Positions 21,168-33,329 of a stretch of 64,000 bases of DNA are shown here, piece after piece. Position numbers and translations under genes: made by a program. The notes under the pieces are model-generated. The model searched no databases and had not been told where the DNA came from. It worked only from the letters and a program-made list of their open reading frames with translations. Every line of letters starts with the position of its first letter. Within the stretch, counting starts at the first letter, position 1. Origin of the DNA: Molanna angustata (lineage: Eukaryota; Arthropoda; Insecta; Trichoptera; Molannidae); NCBI GenBank assembly GCA_963576475.1, contig OY754980.1, forward strand, positions 20,407,822 through 20,471,821, given 5' to 3'.

Positions 21168-22089
21168 GGAGCGCTGATCTGCACCTACTTGAAAATGTGC
21201 TTAGCACGTAATCTGTTGTAGGTTGTAGTCTTAATGAATAGTGGAATTGATTTTAAACACGTTTTTTATTTTTATTTATTTAAAATTATAAGAAATTTAA
21301 ATGGAATTCCATCAAGAACTGACCATCAAAAAGTTAAATCTAATACTATTTCCTATAATAAATATAACTTTATTGGGATGAGAAAGCAAAAGTGGTGAAA
21401 ATAAGGATGTTATGTTTATTTATACCGATTTTTATTGGAAAAAAGATACATTTTTCCTTATATTTTGAACCATTTTACGAAAGTTAACCGCCAATGATAT
21501 TTATTGAATTTATAATTTCAAAATGAAGCAAATCATAAATAATATTATAAAATTTATGAGAAATATCGTATTGAAAGCTTATTTTGAAGCGACAAACAAT
21601 TTGATTTCTACGAATTTGTCGAATTTCTTTATTTATCACTGAGAACTTTTAGATTTGTACATTGTACATACAGATCGCAAATTTGATTTAATACCTAATC
21701 ATTCGCTATATTTTTTTTGAAATAAGGAAAATACCTTCAAATTCAACGCTGTGTTGATCCTATGATCGGGGCTGGGTACACCATGGGTTCCAATGGTGCA
21801 GGCACCAAAAATATGGGACATAAAATTTAAGGAGAGGAATCCGATATAACAACAAAAATAAAATAAAATAATTATTGACCCTGGCGTTGAAAAAGAATTT
21901 GAAGTCAAATAGGTACATAATACAAAAATGAAAATTTTCATTGCAATAGCGAGAAAAATAATAGAATATCGATTACAGGTTTGCAGGGAGAGAGGCCTCA
22001 CCTTTTAAAATAAGTGCGCCAGGTGCCGAAAACTATAGATTCGGTCCTGCTCAAAACTGATTTTTATTAGTAAATTGGATATTTTTACA
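21168..22089. other. No recognised feature
   Basis: AT-rich; nothing recognised. Confidence 0.5.
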
Positions 22090-22400
22090 TTACAAGTATG
22101 CTCTCTCTTCTTCTTCATTTCCTCAATGCTGAGGGTCGTGATCTATGGGGCCGCTAATGGACAGATCTAGTCGCGTCCAGTCCTCTCTGCCCTCCGCAGG
22201 TCGCACCGCCGAATAAAGGTCGTTACCGCTCATCTTCTTAATTTGGTCACACTATCGCGCAGGATATCTGCCTCTACTTCTTTTGCCTGGTACACTTCCT
22301 GTGATAATACTTTTTTCCAGGTAACCTGGCTCTCTCCTGGCGATGTGACCAAAGAAGCTCAATACCCGACGGCTGCATACTGTAGACAATCTTTCTTTTA
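22090..22400 (-). mobile_element. Degenerate LINE C-terminal fragment
   Basis: On the - strand, broken frames read GHIARRE near 22350, RDSVTKLRR near 22240 and RRAERTGRD near 22190, in the order of the C-terminal tail of many non-LTR retrotransposons. Several stops. 22440-22660 on the other strand ends VYVQH and may be another such remnant. Confidence 0.5.
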
Positions 22401-22753
22401 TTTTTTAGATTTACATGTGTGCTACATAGAGATTAATAAACAATGAAGAGGAAATATAATTGAGAATACTGGACAGCGACAAAATACCTTGGAGTAGCGA
22501 ACAAGAACTGGTCAAAGAAACCCGAGCAGGTCACGAGCGATATGGTCTGATTAGGTTAAAAAAATCGAGGTATATAGGTTAATAACATAGAGTGACGAGA
22601 AATAGAGAAACTTGGAGGTTGAACAGGGAGGTCTATGTCCAACACTGAATGACTGATAGTTGACAATAATTAAAATGATGATGATTTATTTATTTATTTT
22701 CTTTGGGAAGCTACAGCTCATTTAGAGTTTAATGATACAATTTTATATTTACA

Positions 22754-22925
22754 GTGGTACAGACAAAAAAAGCATTCCATCAACATAATATTAAAACAAA
22801 TAACAGTTTACAAGCCAAAAACATTCATACACACACCTTCACCCACACACACACACACACACACATACACGCACACATATACATACATACACACATATAT
22901 ACAACAACTAGGGAAGGGAAGAGAA
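22754..22925. repeat. CA/TACA microsatellite
   Basis: CACACACA and ATACATACAC tracts between 22826 and 22900. The reading frames here are low-complexity artefacts. Confidence 0.9.
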
Positions 22926-23039
22926 AGGAGAAAAGATAGACTAGGTGGACAGGATAGAGGGATATTGGTTGCGCATAACCTTCAGAAAATCATGTCAAAA
23001 TCTATAATATTTGATGATTATGTCTAAATCTATGATATT

Positions 23040-23240
23040 TGTTGATGATGATGTTGCTTATGGATGATAATTATGTCGATGATGATTATAATGATGATGA
23101 TAATATGACGATGATGAAGATGAAGACGACCACGTGGTGATGATTTTGATGGTGATGACAATGACGACGACGATGATAGTGACCATGATGAATACGATGG
23201 TGATGATGAATATGATGCTGATGAATATGATGATGATGAA
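23040..23240. repeat. GAT/GATA-type trinucleotide microsatellite
   Basis: About 200 bp of imperfect GAT and GAC repeats (TGATGATGAT, GACGACGACGATGAT). Confidence 0.95.
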
Positions 23241-24500
23241 CATTTTTTTTCACCTACCGCCTTTGTATGTCGGATGTCACTTAACTTTATTCCATAGGCG
23301 TCACAAATGACGGCTCGCGTGAGTTATTTGTGGACCGTATATGCATATTTAAAATACCATATCACCAATTACCAACTTAACACGCAAACCTCATTTGCAT
23401 ATACCTACATAGGTACAATATACCTACTCTGCTCGATCGATATAATGCACTCCAAGCAATCAAACAGTATTCATGCTCTATAGTATACTGTCATTGTAAA
23501 GTCTCCTAACTCCATTAAATAATCACGAATAGTTATTTTTCCTTTGTTTTTTACTTTACTTTACAGGGACATATTCTGAAATTCGATAAAGAGGACTTTT
23601 ATTTCATGATAATTTATATTTTATTTGTGGCATTACCAATTACATACAAAAATATAACGCATAAACAAGGAGTAAACAATTTGCACAAAAATATTAAGTT
23701 AACCATCTTCATAACAATTGACAAACTTTAATGTAGGACAAAATATTTAGTATGTAGTAGGTACCTAAAATTTATACCACACAAGGACAAAAAATAAATA
23801 CCAACTAAGCCCCTAAAATAGATAACAAGTTAAAATAACTAACTTTTTACTATTATACTACCTTCTAACCAGAAAAAACATTTGAATAAAAAATACCTTT
23901 ATTCAAACTGACAGGAACTAAACACAAAAATAACTAAAAATATAATGGCACTCCGACACATGCGTTTTCTTAATGGAGTTTCTTATCCAGTATTCAATAT
24001 TAGTAATGAATTTTAGTATATAAAAAAAATGTCAAAAGGTTAACTGCGTTTATACGAGACTCCTTACGTCACACCGCGTTTGAAAATCCTTTTATTCACG
24101 GCCGCCTGTTGATTTAGACGTTTTCGTACTCCGAAACGAATCAGAATAGGACACATTAAGTATTATTTTTCTATTTCAACACAAATTCTTAAGTACATAA
24201 TACTATTCCATTGTTCTAACCTTATCATATTATGTAATATTTTTTTTGTAAAATTGTTACTTTGCAATTTTTTCAATGGATAGTAAATAAATAATTAATT
24301 CAATAAATTTATCACGAAAATTGTTTTTCACCTTGTTTCTTTGAGCGGGAAAAAACTGGTTAGCTGTTGAGAAATTGCCATTTGGCAATTTACGAGTATT
24401 AAAATAAACAAATAAAACAGGTATTCTAGTAGTTATTATAATATGTAGTTTAAGAATTTGTTAAAACTTGATTTATTCCTCCTGATTTTTTTTGTTTCTT
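23241..24500. other. No firmly recognised feature
   Basis: AT-rich. 24350-24420 has AACTGGTTAGCTGTTGAGAA and TGCCATTTGGCAATTTACGA, a weak SINE-B tail match. Otherwise nothing. Confidence 0.45.
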
Positions 24501-24529
24501 TCAATTTTAACTAGTAACTATTCAGTCTT

Positions 24530-24965
24530 TCCTTGTGTAATGTTTTGAAAATTAATATGAGCACTTTGATATTGTTTTATCTAAATAATATCACTGTTCA
24601 ACATTCTCACGATACAAGACACAGACATCAACTAATCACTCCGAAGACAAAAACTACATACGGACAAAGACATTATCAATACTTGGCTCCAAAGATCCTA
24701 AATTTATTTGCAAAAGATATAAAGAACATACATTTAATAGAAAATACAAGACTTAAACATACAATACAAACATGGTTAAATAACAAAGGGATCAACTATT
24801 GTCAGTAAATTCTCAATTCATAACAACATACATTATATAACAGCTTACAATGACTTAGTAATTGATATTATGTAACTAGTCTACCACCTCGGAACAGGCC
24901 TGACCTAGTGAAGTGGTCCAAACCAAACTAATTTATTTGTTATGTTGCTTATATAAAATTATGCA
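24530..24965 (+). mobile_element. LINE tail: end of ORF2 and 3' UTR with hairpin
   Basis: A 91-codon frame to 24808 reads HSHDTRHRHQLITPKTKT, then APKILNLFAKDIKN and TRLKHTIQTWL, the usual end of Jockey/CR1-type LINE proteins. The 3' UTR holds a stem-loop at 24887-24921 (CCACCTCGGAACAGGCC / TAGTGAAGTGG). 5'-truncated. Confidence 0.75.
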
Positions 24966-25109
24966 AAATTTGGTATATGTAAAAAAAATATGCTTGATAT
25001 ACACTTAAATCTATTCAAATAAAAAAAACTATAAATATATATAAAAAAAAATCAAAAAATGAAAAGTAAATAAATAATGAACAATCGATTCAATCGCTAC
25101 TACAGTATT

Positions 25110-25700
25110 CAGTTACCAGTTGGGGAGCGGCTTATAATAGCAGCCTTAAGTGTGTAGATATTGCGCAGAAACTAATCATAAAGATAATTCTAAAAAAGCC
25201 TCGAGACTTCCCCACAGACCAGGTTTTCAACTCCTTTAAAGTACCTAGATTCTCAGATTTATTTAAGAAATATGCCATATTACAAATATTAAGAGAACCT
25301 GAATATCATAACTTTGTAGTTGAAAATAGGACAAGAAATAAATTTGTTTATTTAATAGATAGACGAAATTCGACATTTGCACAGCATCATTATTCTTTTT
25401 TGGGTGAAAAATTTTTCAATGAACTTCCACTTGAAATACGCCAAATTGAAACCCATAGAAGGATGATGATGGCTGTAAAAAAATACTTCAAGGGTTTGCA
25501 AGGATTTAGTTGACAATATATGTGTTTGTTCGTGACTTGTGTTTAGTTTTAGTATTATTACTCTTCTTTTTTTTTTAGTTTGGTTTTAGTTTAATTTCAT
25601 TCTTTATTGTTATTGTTTTTCATTTTCAGATACTTAGATACATCCTCCCTCTACACAAGCTATAGCTTTAAGAGGGAGGTGATATTGTAAATTAATCAAT
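25110..25700 (+). mobile_element. LINE tail: end of ORF2 and 3' UTR with hairpin
   Basis: A frame from about 25120 to the stop at 25512 reads WGAAYNSSLK, then KPRDFPTDQVFNSFKVPRF, KKYAILQIL, and KFFNELPLEIRQ, typical of the C-terminus of Jockey/CR1-like reverse transcriptases. The 3' UTR stem-loop CCTCCCTCT...AGAGGGAGG lies at 25645-25681, then GATATTGTAAAT and an A-rich tail. Uninterrupted but 5'-truncated, so a dead copy. Confidence 0.8.
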
Positions 25701-25774
25701 GTATATAAACCATGTATTATTGTATATAATGTATATTATGTTTTTGAATAAATAAATAAAAAAATAAAAAAATG

Positions 25775-25945
25775 AACACTTCCTTACACCCTGCGCAAAT
25801 GGCGAGTTTATTGCCGTATGGCAATTTCTTCCAACTAACCAGTGTTTCGAGCGCAGAGGAGAAATAAATTTCTCCTCTGCTGGGAATCGAACCCAGGACG
25901 CCCGCACATAAACCGAACGGCTTACCAACTGTGCTACGGAGGTTG
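25775..25945 (-). repeat. tRNA-headed SINE family B
   Basis: On the - strand: CTCCGTAGCACAGTTGGTAA, GCCGTTCGGTTTATGTGCGG, TCCTGGGTTCGATTCCCAGC, then the family body. Box A and B present; body slightly shortened. Confidence 0.85.
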
Positions 25946-26261
25946 ACTATCTGATACTATTCATCTGAAGATAAACAATTTCCAGAGTTGAATATCTCAA
26001 TATGTAGAATATTACAACTCACATAAATAAAGATGTATCTCAAGGTCAGTGAGCTAATTCATACGTAGAATCGTACCTACACATAGTATTTCTCCATATA
26101 AAGGCAATATATCTAGATGCATTCAGTTTCCAAATTTCATTCACTGACTTTTTCATTCATGCTACGCCGTAGAGGGGCGTAGAGCATCGTATACTGTATC
26201 TGTAAGTTTCTTCAACTGTGTATCATCACCAGAAAAATATGACATAATTTGAAAAATATAT
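25946..26261. other. No recognised feature
   Basis: Nothing recognised. Confidence 0.45.
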
Positions 26262-26712
26262 TATACTAGTAAAACCCGGCAGACATTGTCCTGCCTGTTT
26301 AATTATTTACCTCCAAATATATAAAAATGGTTAAGGTTAATGGTTACTTCAAACACGCTTTCTTCTATGCGCTGAACGAATCCCTACAGTTAAATGACAA
26401 TCCCAAATAGATAATTTTTGTAAATTCTTGTATTAGATATTAAAGAAATAAATAATTTTAATTCATAAAACTTTTCGTGTGCGCGCTGAATAAACTCACT
26501 AAGTTTCACTTCAATACATAACTTTTTTTTTCATTTTTTTGTGAGATATCGAATAAATAAATAAATAAATTATAATGCATAAACCTTCTCCTTAATGAGC
26601 TGAACAAATTCTCAAAGTTTCGTCGCAATCGGATTGTTGGTTTAGGAGTCCATCGCAAACATACAAACAAACAAACAAATATACGTTCATCCATTTTTAT
26701 GTATATAGATTA
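26262..26712 (+). mobile_element. Unclassified dispersed retroposon or Helitron-like repeat
   Basis: Begins AGTAAAACCCGGCAGACA and ends CGCAATCGGATTGTTGG, GGAGTCCATCGCAAACATAC, (AAAC)n and TTTTATGTATATAGATTA. This end structure is common to interspersed repeats of many insects; I cannot assign the class. Confidence 0.5.
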
Positions 26713-27145
26713 ATAAATTATAATTTCGGTTACGATTTATATAATACGTCTTCATAATTACGTCCGTAAACCATTAGTTATTTATGATGCGGAATTATGA
26801 TATTCATTTTATATACTTATCTGTTTTCATAGCTTAATAATAAAAAAAAACTATTGGCAATAAACAGAACCACTCTTTACGGGGTCTTTTCGCGATGGCG
26901 ATACGTTTTTTTATTTCATTTTCGGTTTGTATCAAAATTATTTAGATATAATATTACGTATCATCAAAATCCAGCAAAGCAAGAATACACTGTATATAAT
27001 TTTAAGAGTTTAATTTGAGAAAGCATAAACTTCTCACTATTACATGGTTTAGGAAAGGAAAATTAGTCATTGGTGTCATATGGATGTATCCATTCCACTA
27101 CATTATGGGCATGTATACTTTATTTGTTTAATTATATAAACATTT
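26713..27145. other. No recognised feature
   Basis: AT-rich; nothing recognised. Confidence 0.5.
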
Positions 27146-27322
27146 ACAGTGTTATTTATAAAAATAAATTTGGTTCAATTGAACCCGGTTCAAAGTTTTA
27201 TTCTGAAATTCAAATATTCTCATACAAGAATTATTTATTCTTGTATGAGAATATTTGAATTTCAGAATAAGACTTTGAACCGGGTTCAATTGAACCAAAT
27301 TTATTTTTATAAATAACACTGT
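27146..27322. mobile_element. Near-perfect 177-bp foldback (hairpin) MITE
   Basis: ACAGTGTTATTTATAAAAAT at the left equals the reverse complement of the right end. The arms run some 85 bases each through TTGAACCCGGTTCAAAG to a short TTATTTA centre. TTA lies next to both CAGTG/CACTG termini and may be a 3-bp target duplication. No coding capacity. Confidence 0.9.
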
Positions 27323-27411
27323 TAAAGTACTCATCACTTCTGTCTAATTTAAAAAATATATACAAAGTTTAATTGTAAAGATTACATAGTGAATTATGTA
27401 AACATATTATT

Positions 27412-27990
27412 ATTGACTATAACATCTCAATAGAGACGAAATTGGCATATTATAGAAGAACCAGGAACTCAGGCACCTACAGGGCTTAAGACCTGTCATC
27501 GGCTGATCTACGTGATCACTTTATGCGCTTGCGCAACGTTCACCAATTATGCCTGTTCCTGAGTTCCCTTATCAATGTAATTTTTGAAAGTTCTATATAT
27601 TTGAATAATGTGTAAACACTTCACCTGAATAATACGAAACTATACTATTGCCATCTATGAGGTAACGAACAAACCTATTTTATAACGCCATCTTTTGAGA
27701 AATTAGTTTGATTTGTAAACAATGAAAGCAACAGTCCTTATAAATGAGGTGACGGTGTCTCGCACAGATGTCACCCCTGAACTGTGCCAGAAATATTATT
27801 TCATTTTTAGCTTGTTTACCTACTTGTACCAATGTGTATGTAAATCGAATATATATTTTTTAATTGCATATACGCAAACATGCATACTATCGTGCATATA
27901 CGCAAATGCATTTGCGTATATGTATTTGACTCCCGACAGGGGAAAAAAATCCAATTTTTGCGTATATGCAATTAAAAAAATATATGTAAA
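27412..27990 (-). mobile_element. Family D element
   Basis: Matches 59517-60015 in opposite orientation: CATCTCAATAGAGACGAAAT, GACCTGTCATCGGCTGATC, GATGTCACCCCTGAACTG. Inner end carries ATTGCATATACGCAAA words in both orientations and a 28-bp perfect palindrome at 27895-27922. Confidence 0.75.
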
Positions 27991-28111
27991 CATATTTCAC
28001 TGTGTATACTAATACATTTAAAATTTTATCAAATATCAACCAATCACTATATGTAGATTCAACTTATTTATCACATCATTGATTAATTTAATCTGTATTT
28101 TTGATATTTCT

Positions 28112-28282
28112 ATTCGATTCCCTGTGGGGACACTTAGTTTTTAATAGTGTTTTTAGTGTGGATCTCTGGGATTATAAATATCATTATAGTCTCCAGAATG
28201 TAGCAATTTGTTATTGGGTGTGTGTTAAATTAATATTTGACACAGTATAATATGTTAGTTGCCCGAGAAGCAATATAATATT
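28112..28282 (+). repeat. SINE-A body, head mostly lost
   Basis: Starts within box B (ATTCGATTCCCTG), then GGGACACTTAGTTTTTAATA, TCTCCAGAATGTAGCAATTT and TTAGTTGCCCGAGAAGCAAT. Confidence 0.8.
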
Positions 28283-29115
28283 TGATTTTCGTCCTACAAT
28301 TAATTGATTTTTAATTTTTATTTGACATATTCTTTTAAATTTCTTAAATGAAAATTAAAAGTTGAAAAACCACAGAAATAAAGGTTGTGTTGGTATTGGA
28401 GAGGAAAATGGGGGGATGAGAAGTAAGGGAGGAGGATAAAGGGAGACTCTTGGTCCATTTATTAAAAAGTTTGTTAGTTGGTACTGTCCATAGAAATTGT
28501 AACGTTCTCCTCAGAGGGGAACTAGCAGATCGACAACCTTCGAAGAACGATACGTATTTATGAAATGTATTTATTAATTAATCATATTTATTAAAAAAAA
28601 TATTAAACGAAACAATTACTACAGAATTTGAATCAAAATATATATTTAACGAAACATTTTCTAAACATTTTTGATGAAAAGGTATATTTAACGAAACATT
28701 TACTATATATATTTTACTAAATATTTTGAATCAAAATATTCATTAATTTAACAAAACATTTACTACTCATTTTTGATCAAAAGTCATATTTATGCTACAC
28801 TCCTGAATAATAACTGCAATGTGCATAGATTCGACAGTTCTCGAAGATTAGCGAAGATTAACGAACTCCAGCCCGTCGCCATTCGGGCAAACGAATCAAA
28901 TACTTCCATTCATGCGTCAACCCAACCGTCTAACTGAATACAGATTTGTGAAACCGTCTACAAATTTGTGAAATCTCTCGATGAATACAATAGTCAGATA
29001 TCAGCTTTAAACATACATTTTTGTGGTGTACACTCAAATATTAGGAGCATGAATAAAATTTTTGACGTACTCTTGGTCCTTCTGAAGGGGGTGGATAAGA
29101 AACCTGACATTATAG
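28283..29115. other. AT-rich, with a degenerate short repeat at 28600-28790
   Basis: Three or four diverged units containing TTTAACGAAACATTTACTA and TTTTGATCAAAA-like words, spaced about 60 bp. Nothing else recognised. Confidence 0.5.
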
Positions 29116-29308
29116 TACGGCCGTAGCATAATGGTAAGTCGTTTGGCTTCCGTGCGGGCGTCCTGGGTTCGATACCCAGCTGAGGAGAAATTTATTTAAA
29201 ATTATTTCTCACGCGATTCTTGCTTTTCTGGGCTGGAAACACTGGTTAGTTGGAAGGAATTTACATTTGACAATAAACTCGCAAGGAAGTGTTTATCATT
29301 ATTTTTTT
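29116..29308 (+). repeat. tRNA-headed SINE family B
   Basis: TACGGCCGTAGCATAATGGT, GTCGTTTGGCTTCCGTGCGG, CCTGGGTTCGATACCCAGC, then CACTGGTTAGTTGGAAGGAA and ACAATAAACTCGC. Good box A and B. Confidence 0.85.
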
Positions 29309-30599
29309 ATCAATGTTTTTTTTATATATGTGTATTTTTGTTTATTGTAATATTATTATATTAAAAATATATAATAAAATACTAAATTTAACATCTTGTT
29401 TACATGATATGCCTGATAAATAAGAATTTACAACTTATACTTACGCTGTTTTTTTATTTTATCAAAAACTTAAAAAATAATTTATAAGAAAAAAAAAATA
29501 AACCACGGCACGCCTATGTACATATAGGCCTAGACTTGTAGACCGTCACATGCATAGTCAAAAAACTCTCTCTTTCGCACGCGGACACACTTATGAGCGT
29601 AACAGAGATTACTTTTCTTTATATGTGTGTGAACTTAAAACCGAACTATGCAAGTATGTATATTTGTTTTTTCATTCATGTCTGATATTGGCACAAATCA
29701 TCCAAAAGGATGCAATGCCATGAAAAAAAAAAAATATTCATATGTTTTGAAGTCGCTAGAGTTTGCAGTGAATTTTATGGTACTGTGTAATACAAACTGT
29801 AGAACGTTCCTTCCGCACATCGCAGTACGCGTATTAGATATCACCTTTTTACGAATACGTAGAATACATATTACTTATTTACGATGCATCATTCGACCGT
29901 AAGTTTTGTGTATGTTAGCAGATTATCGTAATATTACTTCACTCTTCCCGCTCCGTTCTTCACCCCCGCAAATATATTTTTATTTATGTAAACTTGCCCT
30001 TAACTTACATGGTAGTTTTATTTGTTCCGACCCTTAACATCATGACAGCTGAATTATTATTTAATTAGTTTAATTATATTAATGTTCATAAGAATATATT
30101 AATGTTGATCATGCAAGTAATCTTTTATTTAAAACCCTTCATCACTTTAAATCGTAAATCTAATTTTGAATTGACTGACTCTTGCAATGTCGTATTTGGA
30201 GGTAGATGTGTAAATAATAAATGTTTTGAACACACACATATAATATTATCCTTCTGATAAATAATCAATAAATATATACCCCCAAAATAAGTAGTAATAT
30301 CCGACGTGATTTATACATATTTTTAGTGCACATTTTAGTGATGTATTTTTTTGTTACAAGAACACAATATCAAAGTTACAAATTGTTTATTTTTATTTAT
30401 ATATTCATTTATTAAGGAAACATTCAGTTTTGTACCTAAATATATTATAATGGTACAATAAAAAATCATATAAACCAGCAATGTTTCCATAAATGGTTAG
30501 CAATAAGATACTTTATGAAGAAAATACATTAGTTATAACAAGAGGAAGAATAAACAAGATTGAAATAAAACTTTAAAAAATAACAATAATAAAATAAAA
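29309..30599. other. No recognised feature
   Basis: AT-rich; the 84-codon frame at 29648 has no similarity I recognise. Confidence 0.5.
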
Positions 30600-30860
30600 A
30601 AATACAGTTAATATGAACCCACATATAAGTTCACACAACGTTAATTTTTTTTTAAATCGTTATTTAGAATATCGATTTCAGATTTATCGACAGAATTATA
30701 CAATTTACAACTACGACTGACAAAAGAGTTCTGCGCATAATTAGTCTTACACATAGGAATAGCAAATAATTCATTCGATCTAGTACTGCGTAAAGGGCAT
30801 ATTATGCGGAATCCACAATGAAGTTTCACTATTTTATCTATTATATCAGTTGACAATATT
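30600..30860 (-). mobile_element. LINE tail fragment
   Basis: The - strand frame reads LRSTRSNELFAIPMCKTNY, AQNSFVSRSCKLYNSV and then LNNDLKKN before its stop: the common C-terminal pattern of Jockey/CR1-like LINEs. Short and 5'-truncated. Confidence 0.65.
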
Positions 30861-31019
30861 TATGATAACAATATGCATTCACAAAGAGGTTGATTTTTTA
30901 AAAATATCATTCAAAAATTTCCAATAAAAGGTAAGAGATCATTATTTACTCCACTGCCTAATTGTTGTCTTTCAATGAAGATATAACCCAAAAAGATACA
31001 TGTATGATAAATGACATTT

Positions 31020-31175
31020 GACATTTAAAACGCCCGATGCAGCGTTCAGATTGAAACGCCGCGCCGCTCGGAAGCGTTCAGTGACATTGGTGTGAAAAAC
31101 GCCATAATCTGCAACTTCAGGTATATTCGACGCCCGACGTCGAGCGTTGAATCTGAACACAGCCCTGCATTGATT
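31020..31175. repeat. Short GC-richer element with inverted ends
   Basis: AGCGTTCAGATTGAAACGC near the left and GCGTTGAATCTGAACACAGC at the right carry GTTCAGATT/AATCTGAAC in opposite orientation. Possibly a small MITE; low confidence. Confidence 0.35.
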
Positions 31176-32249
31176 TTCACCAAAATAATTAATTAAATAA
31201 TGAAAAATTTATCTTTTACTTTCTCAATGCGATCAATATGTTTTCGATATTGGGGATTCCATATGATGGAAGTGAACTCAGGTGTGATCTGACATATGCC
31301 ATGTATAACAATTGGAAGGTAAATGGTACAGAGAAAGGTTTCGTATATAATTGATTGCTAATTGAATATTATCGATATAGATCACCTTCATTTATAAAAC
31401 AAAAAAATAATTATTGATGTTTTGATACAGAAAAGTGAAATTAACTGCTTAATGAACACCTGATCATAGATCAGGTCCAATAACTTCAAACTTATAAATT
31501 TAATGAATTACGGTCGAATTTTAACCTCTGCGCGTTCACTAGTTCTAATTATTTGGTCGTTGTATCGAGAAAAGGCTCGTCCCCGAGGTTTTTCTACGTT
31601 CCTGACAACGATTAATCTTTCCAAACTTCCAGGGCCCCTTCTCATGATGTGATCATGTATGAGCGAATTGTGACAAGTCATATCACAATTCGCTCATACT
31701 AGACCCCTCAGGGCGGCCCCTTGATACAAAGTAATACCCTGACCGATGGTTTATGACATCTGAGTTATAATATAACGAGTTGAATGGGACGTGTGGGGGT
31801 TGGAGTGAGGATGGAGGATGGCTCGGCAAAAGTTGGAGGAAGGGACATGGAGGGGGGGGGGATCGAGGGTTAAAAACAACAGGTGGTTGCTATTCATTTT
31901 ATAACTTTATTTATTTTCTGCGAATTAATCAAAACACTGGTATTTTTATTAACTTTCGCTGTGGTGCGATGCCAACCTCTACAGTATACAGGGTGTTTTG
32001 GAATATTTTTATAGTCTTTGGAATTACAATTCATTAAAATAGTGTGGTTGGATAAATATCAGCACGCGATAAATCCAACAATAAATGAATCCAGTCAGAA
32101 ATCGTAATTGAAAAAAATATTTTAAAGTAAACTTTTCGTTAAACTTTGTGTCGCAGTTGGCATATTTATTACCAAACTGGCAATTCCTTTCATCCAACTT
32201 ACCATTTCTTCCAGTAACAGAAGTGTGTATTCAATGAGAAAAAAAATAT
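31176..32249. other. No gene; one 45-bp inverted repeat at 31656-31700
   Basis: TATGAGCGAATTGTGAC pairs with ATCACAATTCGCTCATA across a seven-base loop. A G run occurs at 31850-31861. Nothing else recognised. Confidence 0.5.
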
Positions 32250-32337
32250 GATAATAATAAACACTTCTTTGCACCCTGCGCAAGTGGCGAGTTTATTTCC
32301 ATAATATGGCAATTTCTTCCAACTAACCAGTGTTTCA
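32250..32337 (-). repeat. SINE-B tail fragment
   Basis: GCACCCTGCGCAAGTGGCGA and TTCTTCCAACTAACCAGTG match the family B body on the - strand. Confidence 0.8.
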
Positions 32338-33187
32338 ATAATTAAATTTGTTAATAATATATATTCCTCGAATAGAGGCAATATTTTTTTATTTATATCA
32401 AAATAAGAATAATATTTTTACTGTTTATATTTTCGGAGCTAACTGTTTGGCACTTTTTACAACAATTTTATTTACTAAAATTCACATTGTAAATTAATTG
32501 GAACAACCGGAAAATTATTTGTAACTAAAGGTGAATTTTTTAATTTGTCAATACTGACGGTGTTTAATGTGGACCAGTTGATAAGGGCCTAGTCAGCCGA
32601 AACAGTCGTCCTATTATAAGGGAAATATATATGTAGAAACATAATCATTCTTGTTTGATTAAAAATACCTAGTGTAAAGGTGAATTATTTGACACAACCT
32701 GTTTCATAGCTACCGTTTCTAAATATTAATCTAAATCTACATTGAATCATAAAAAAATGTTAGGATGAAAGTCTAATATGATATTGTTATTATTTTTTGT
32801 TTAAATTAATATATATTAGTCAATGAATTTTAAAGATTTCTGAAGTCTGAATCCTAAACATATTCAACTTTGTGGGTATCCCTGCTGAATGGATGGTGAA
32901 CTTTATAGCTGAAATATGCGTGATATTAAATCTGTTGTATTTTGGACTATCGGAGACTTACAGGGCAAACGAAAACGATGATAATTATATATATTATATA
33001 AGAGTGGAAGCACTATTATAAGCTGGTGTTTCACTGATAAATAAATTCATAAAATGATAAAAAAAATAGATTGTGTGGCTGCATTTTATAATTTTTGTTT
33101 TTGTGTCAACTCACAGTTAGGAACTATGTTCATTAGTTCATTCAATATGCATCCGATAAAAAGTTAAGATATTAATCATATGAAATC
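32338..33187. other. No recognised feature
   Basis: AT-rich; nothing recognised. Confidence 0.5.
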
Positions 33188-33299
33188 AAACACAGACCCA
33201 GACTGAATACACAATGGAAAAATCTGCGTCCACCAGGTATCGAACCATGGATTTTTGGCACAGGAGTCAGATATCTAACCAACTGAGCCACGAAGGTCA
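33188..33299 (-). repeat. SINE-A head and part of body
   Basis: On the - strand: CCTTCGTGGCTCAGTTGGTT, AGATATCTGACTCCTG, CATGGTTCGATACCTGG, then GACGCAGATTTTTCCATTGT. Tail missing. Confidence 0.8.
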
Positions 33300-33329
33300 A
33301 GAATATCTTGAAATGATTTTTTTTGTTAT

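Noticed and set aside
22754..23243. Short frames at 22754 and 23058
   Set aside because: Translations of CA and GAT microsatellites.
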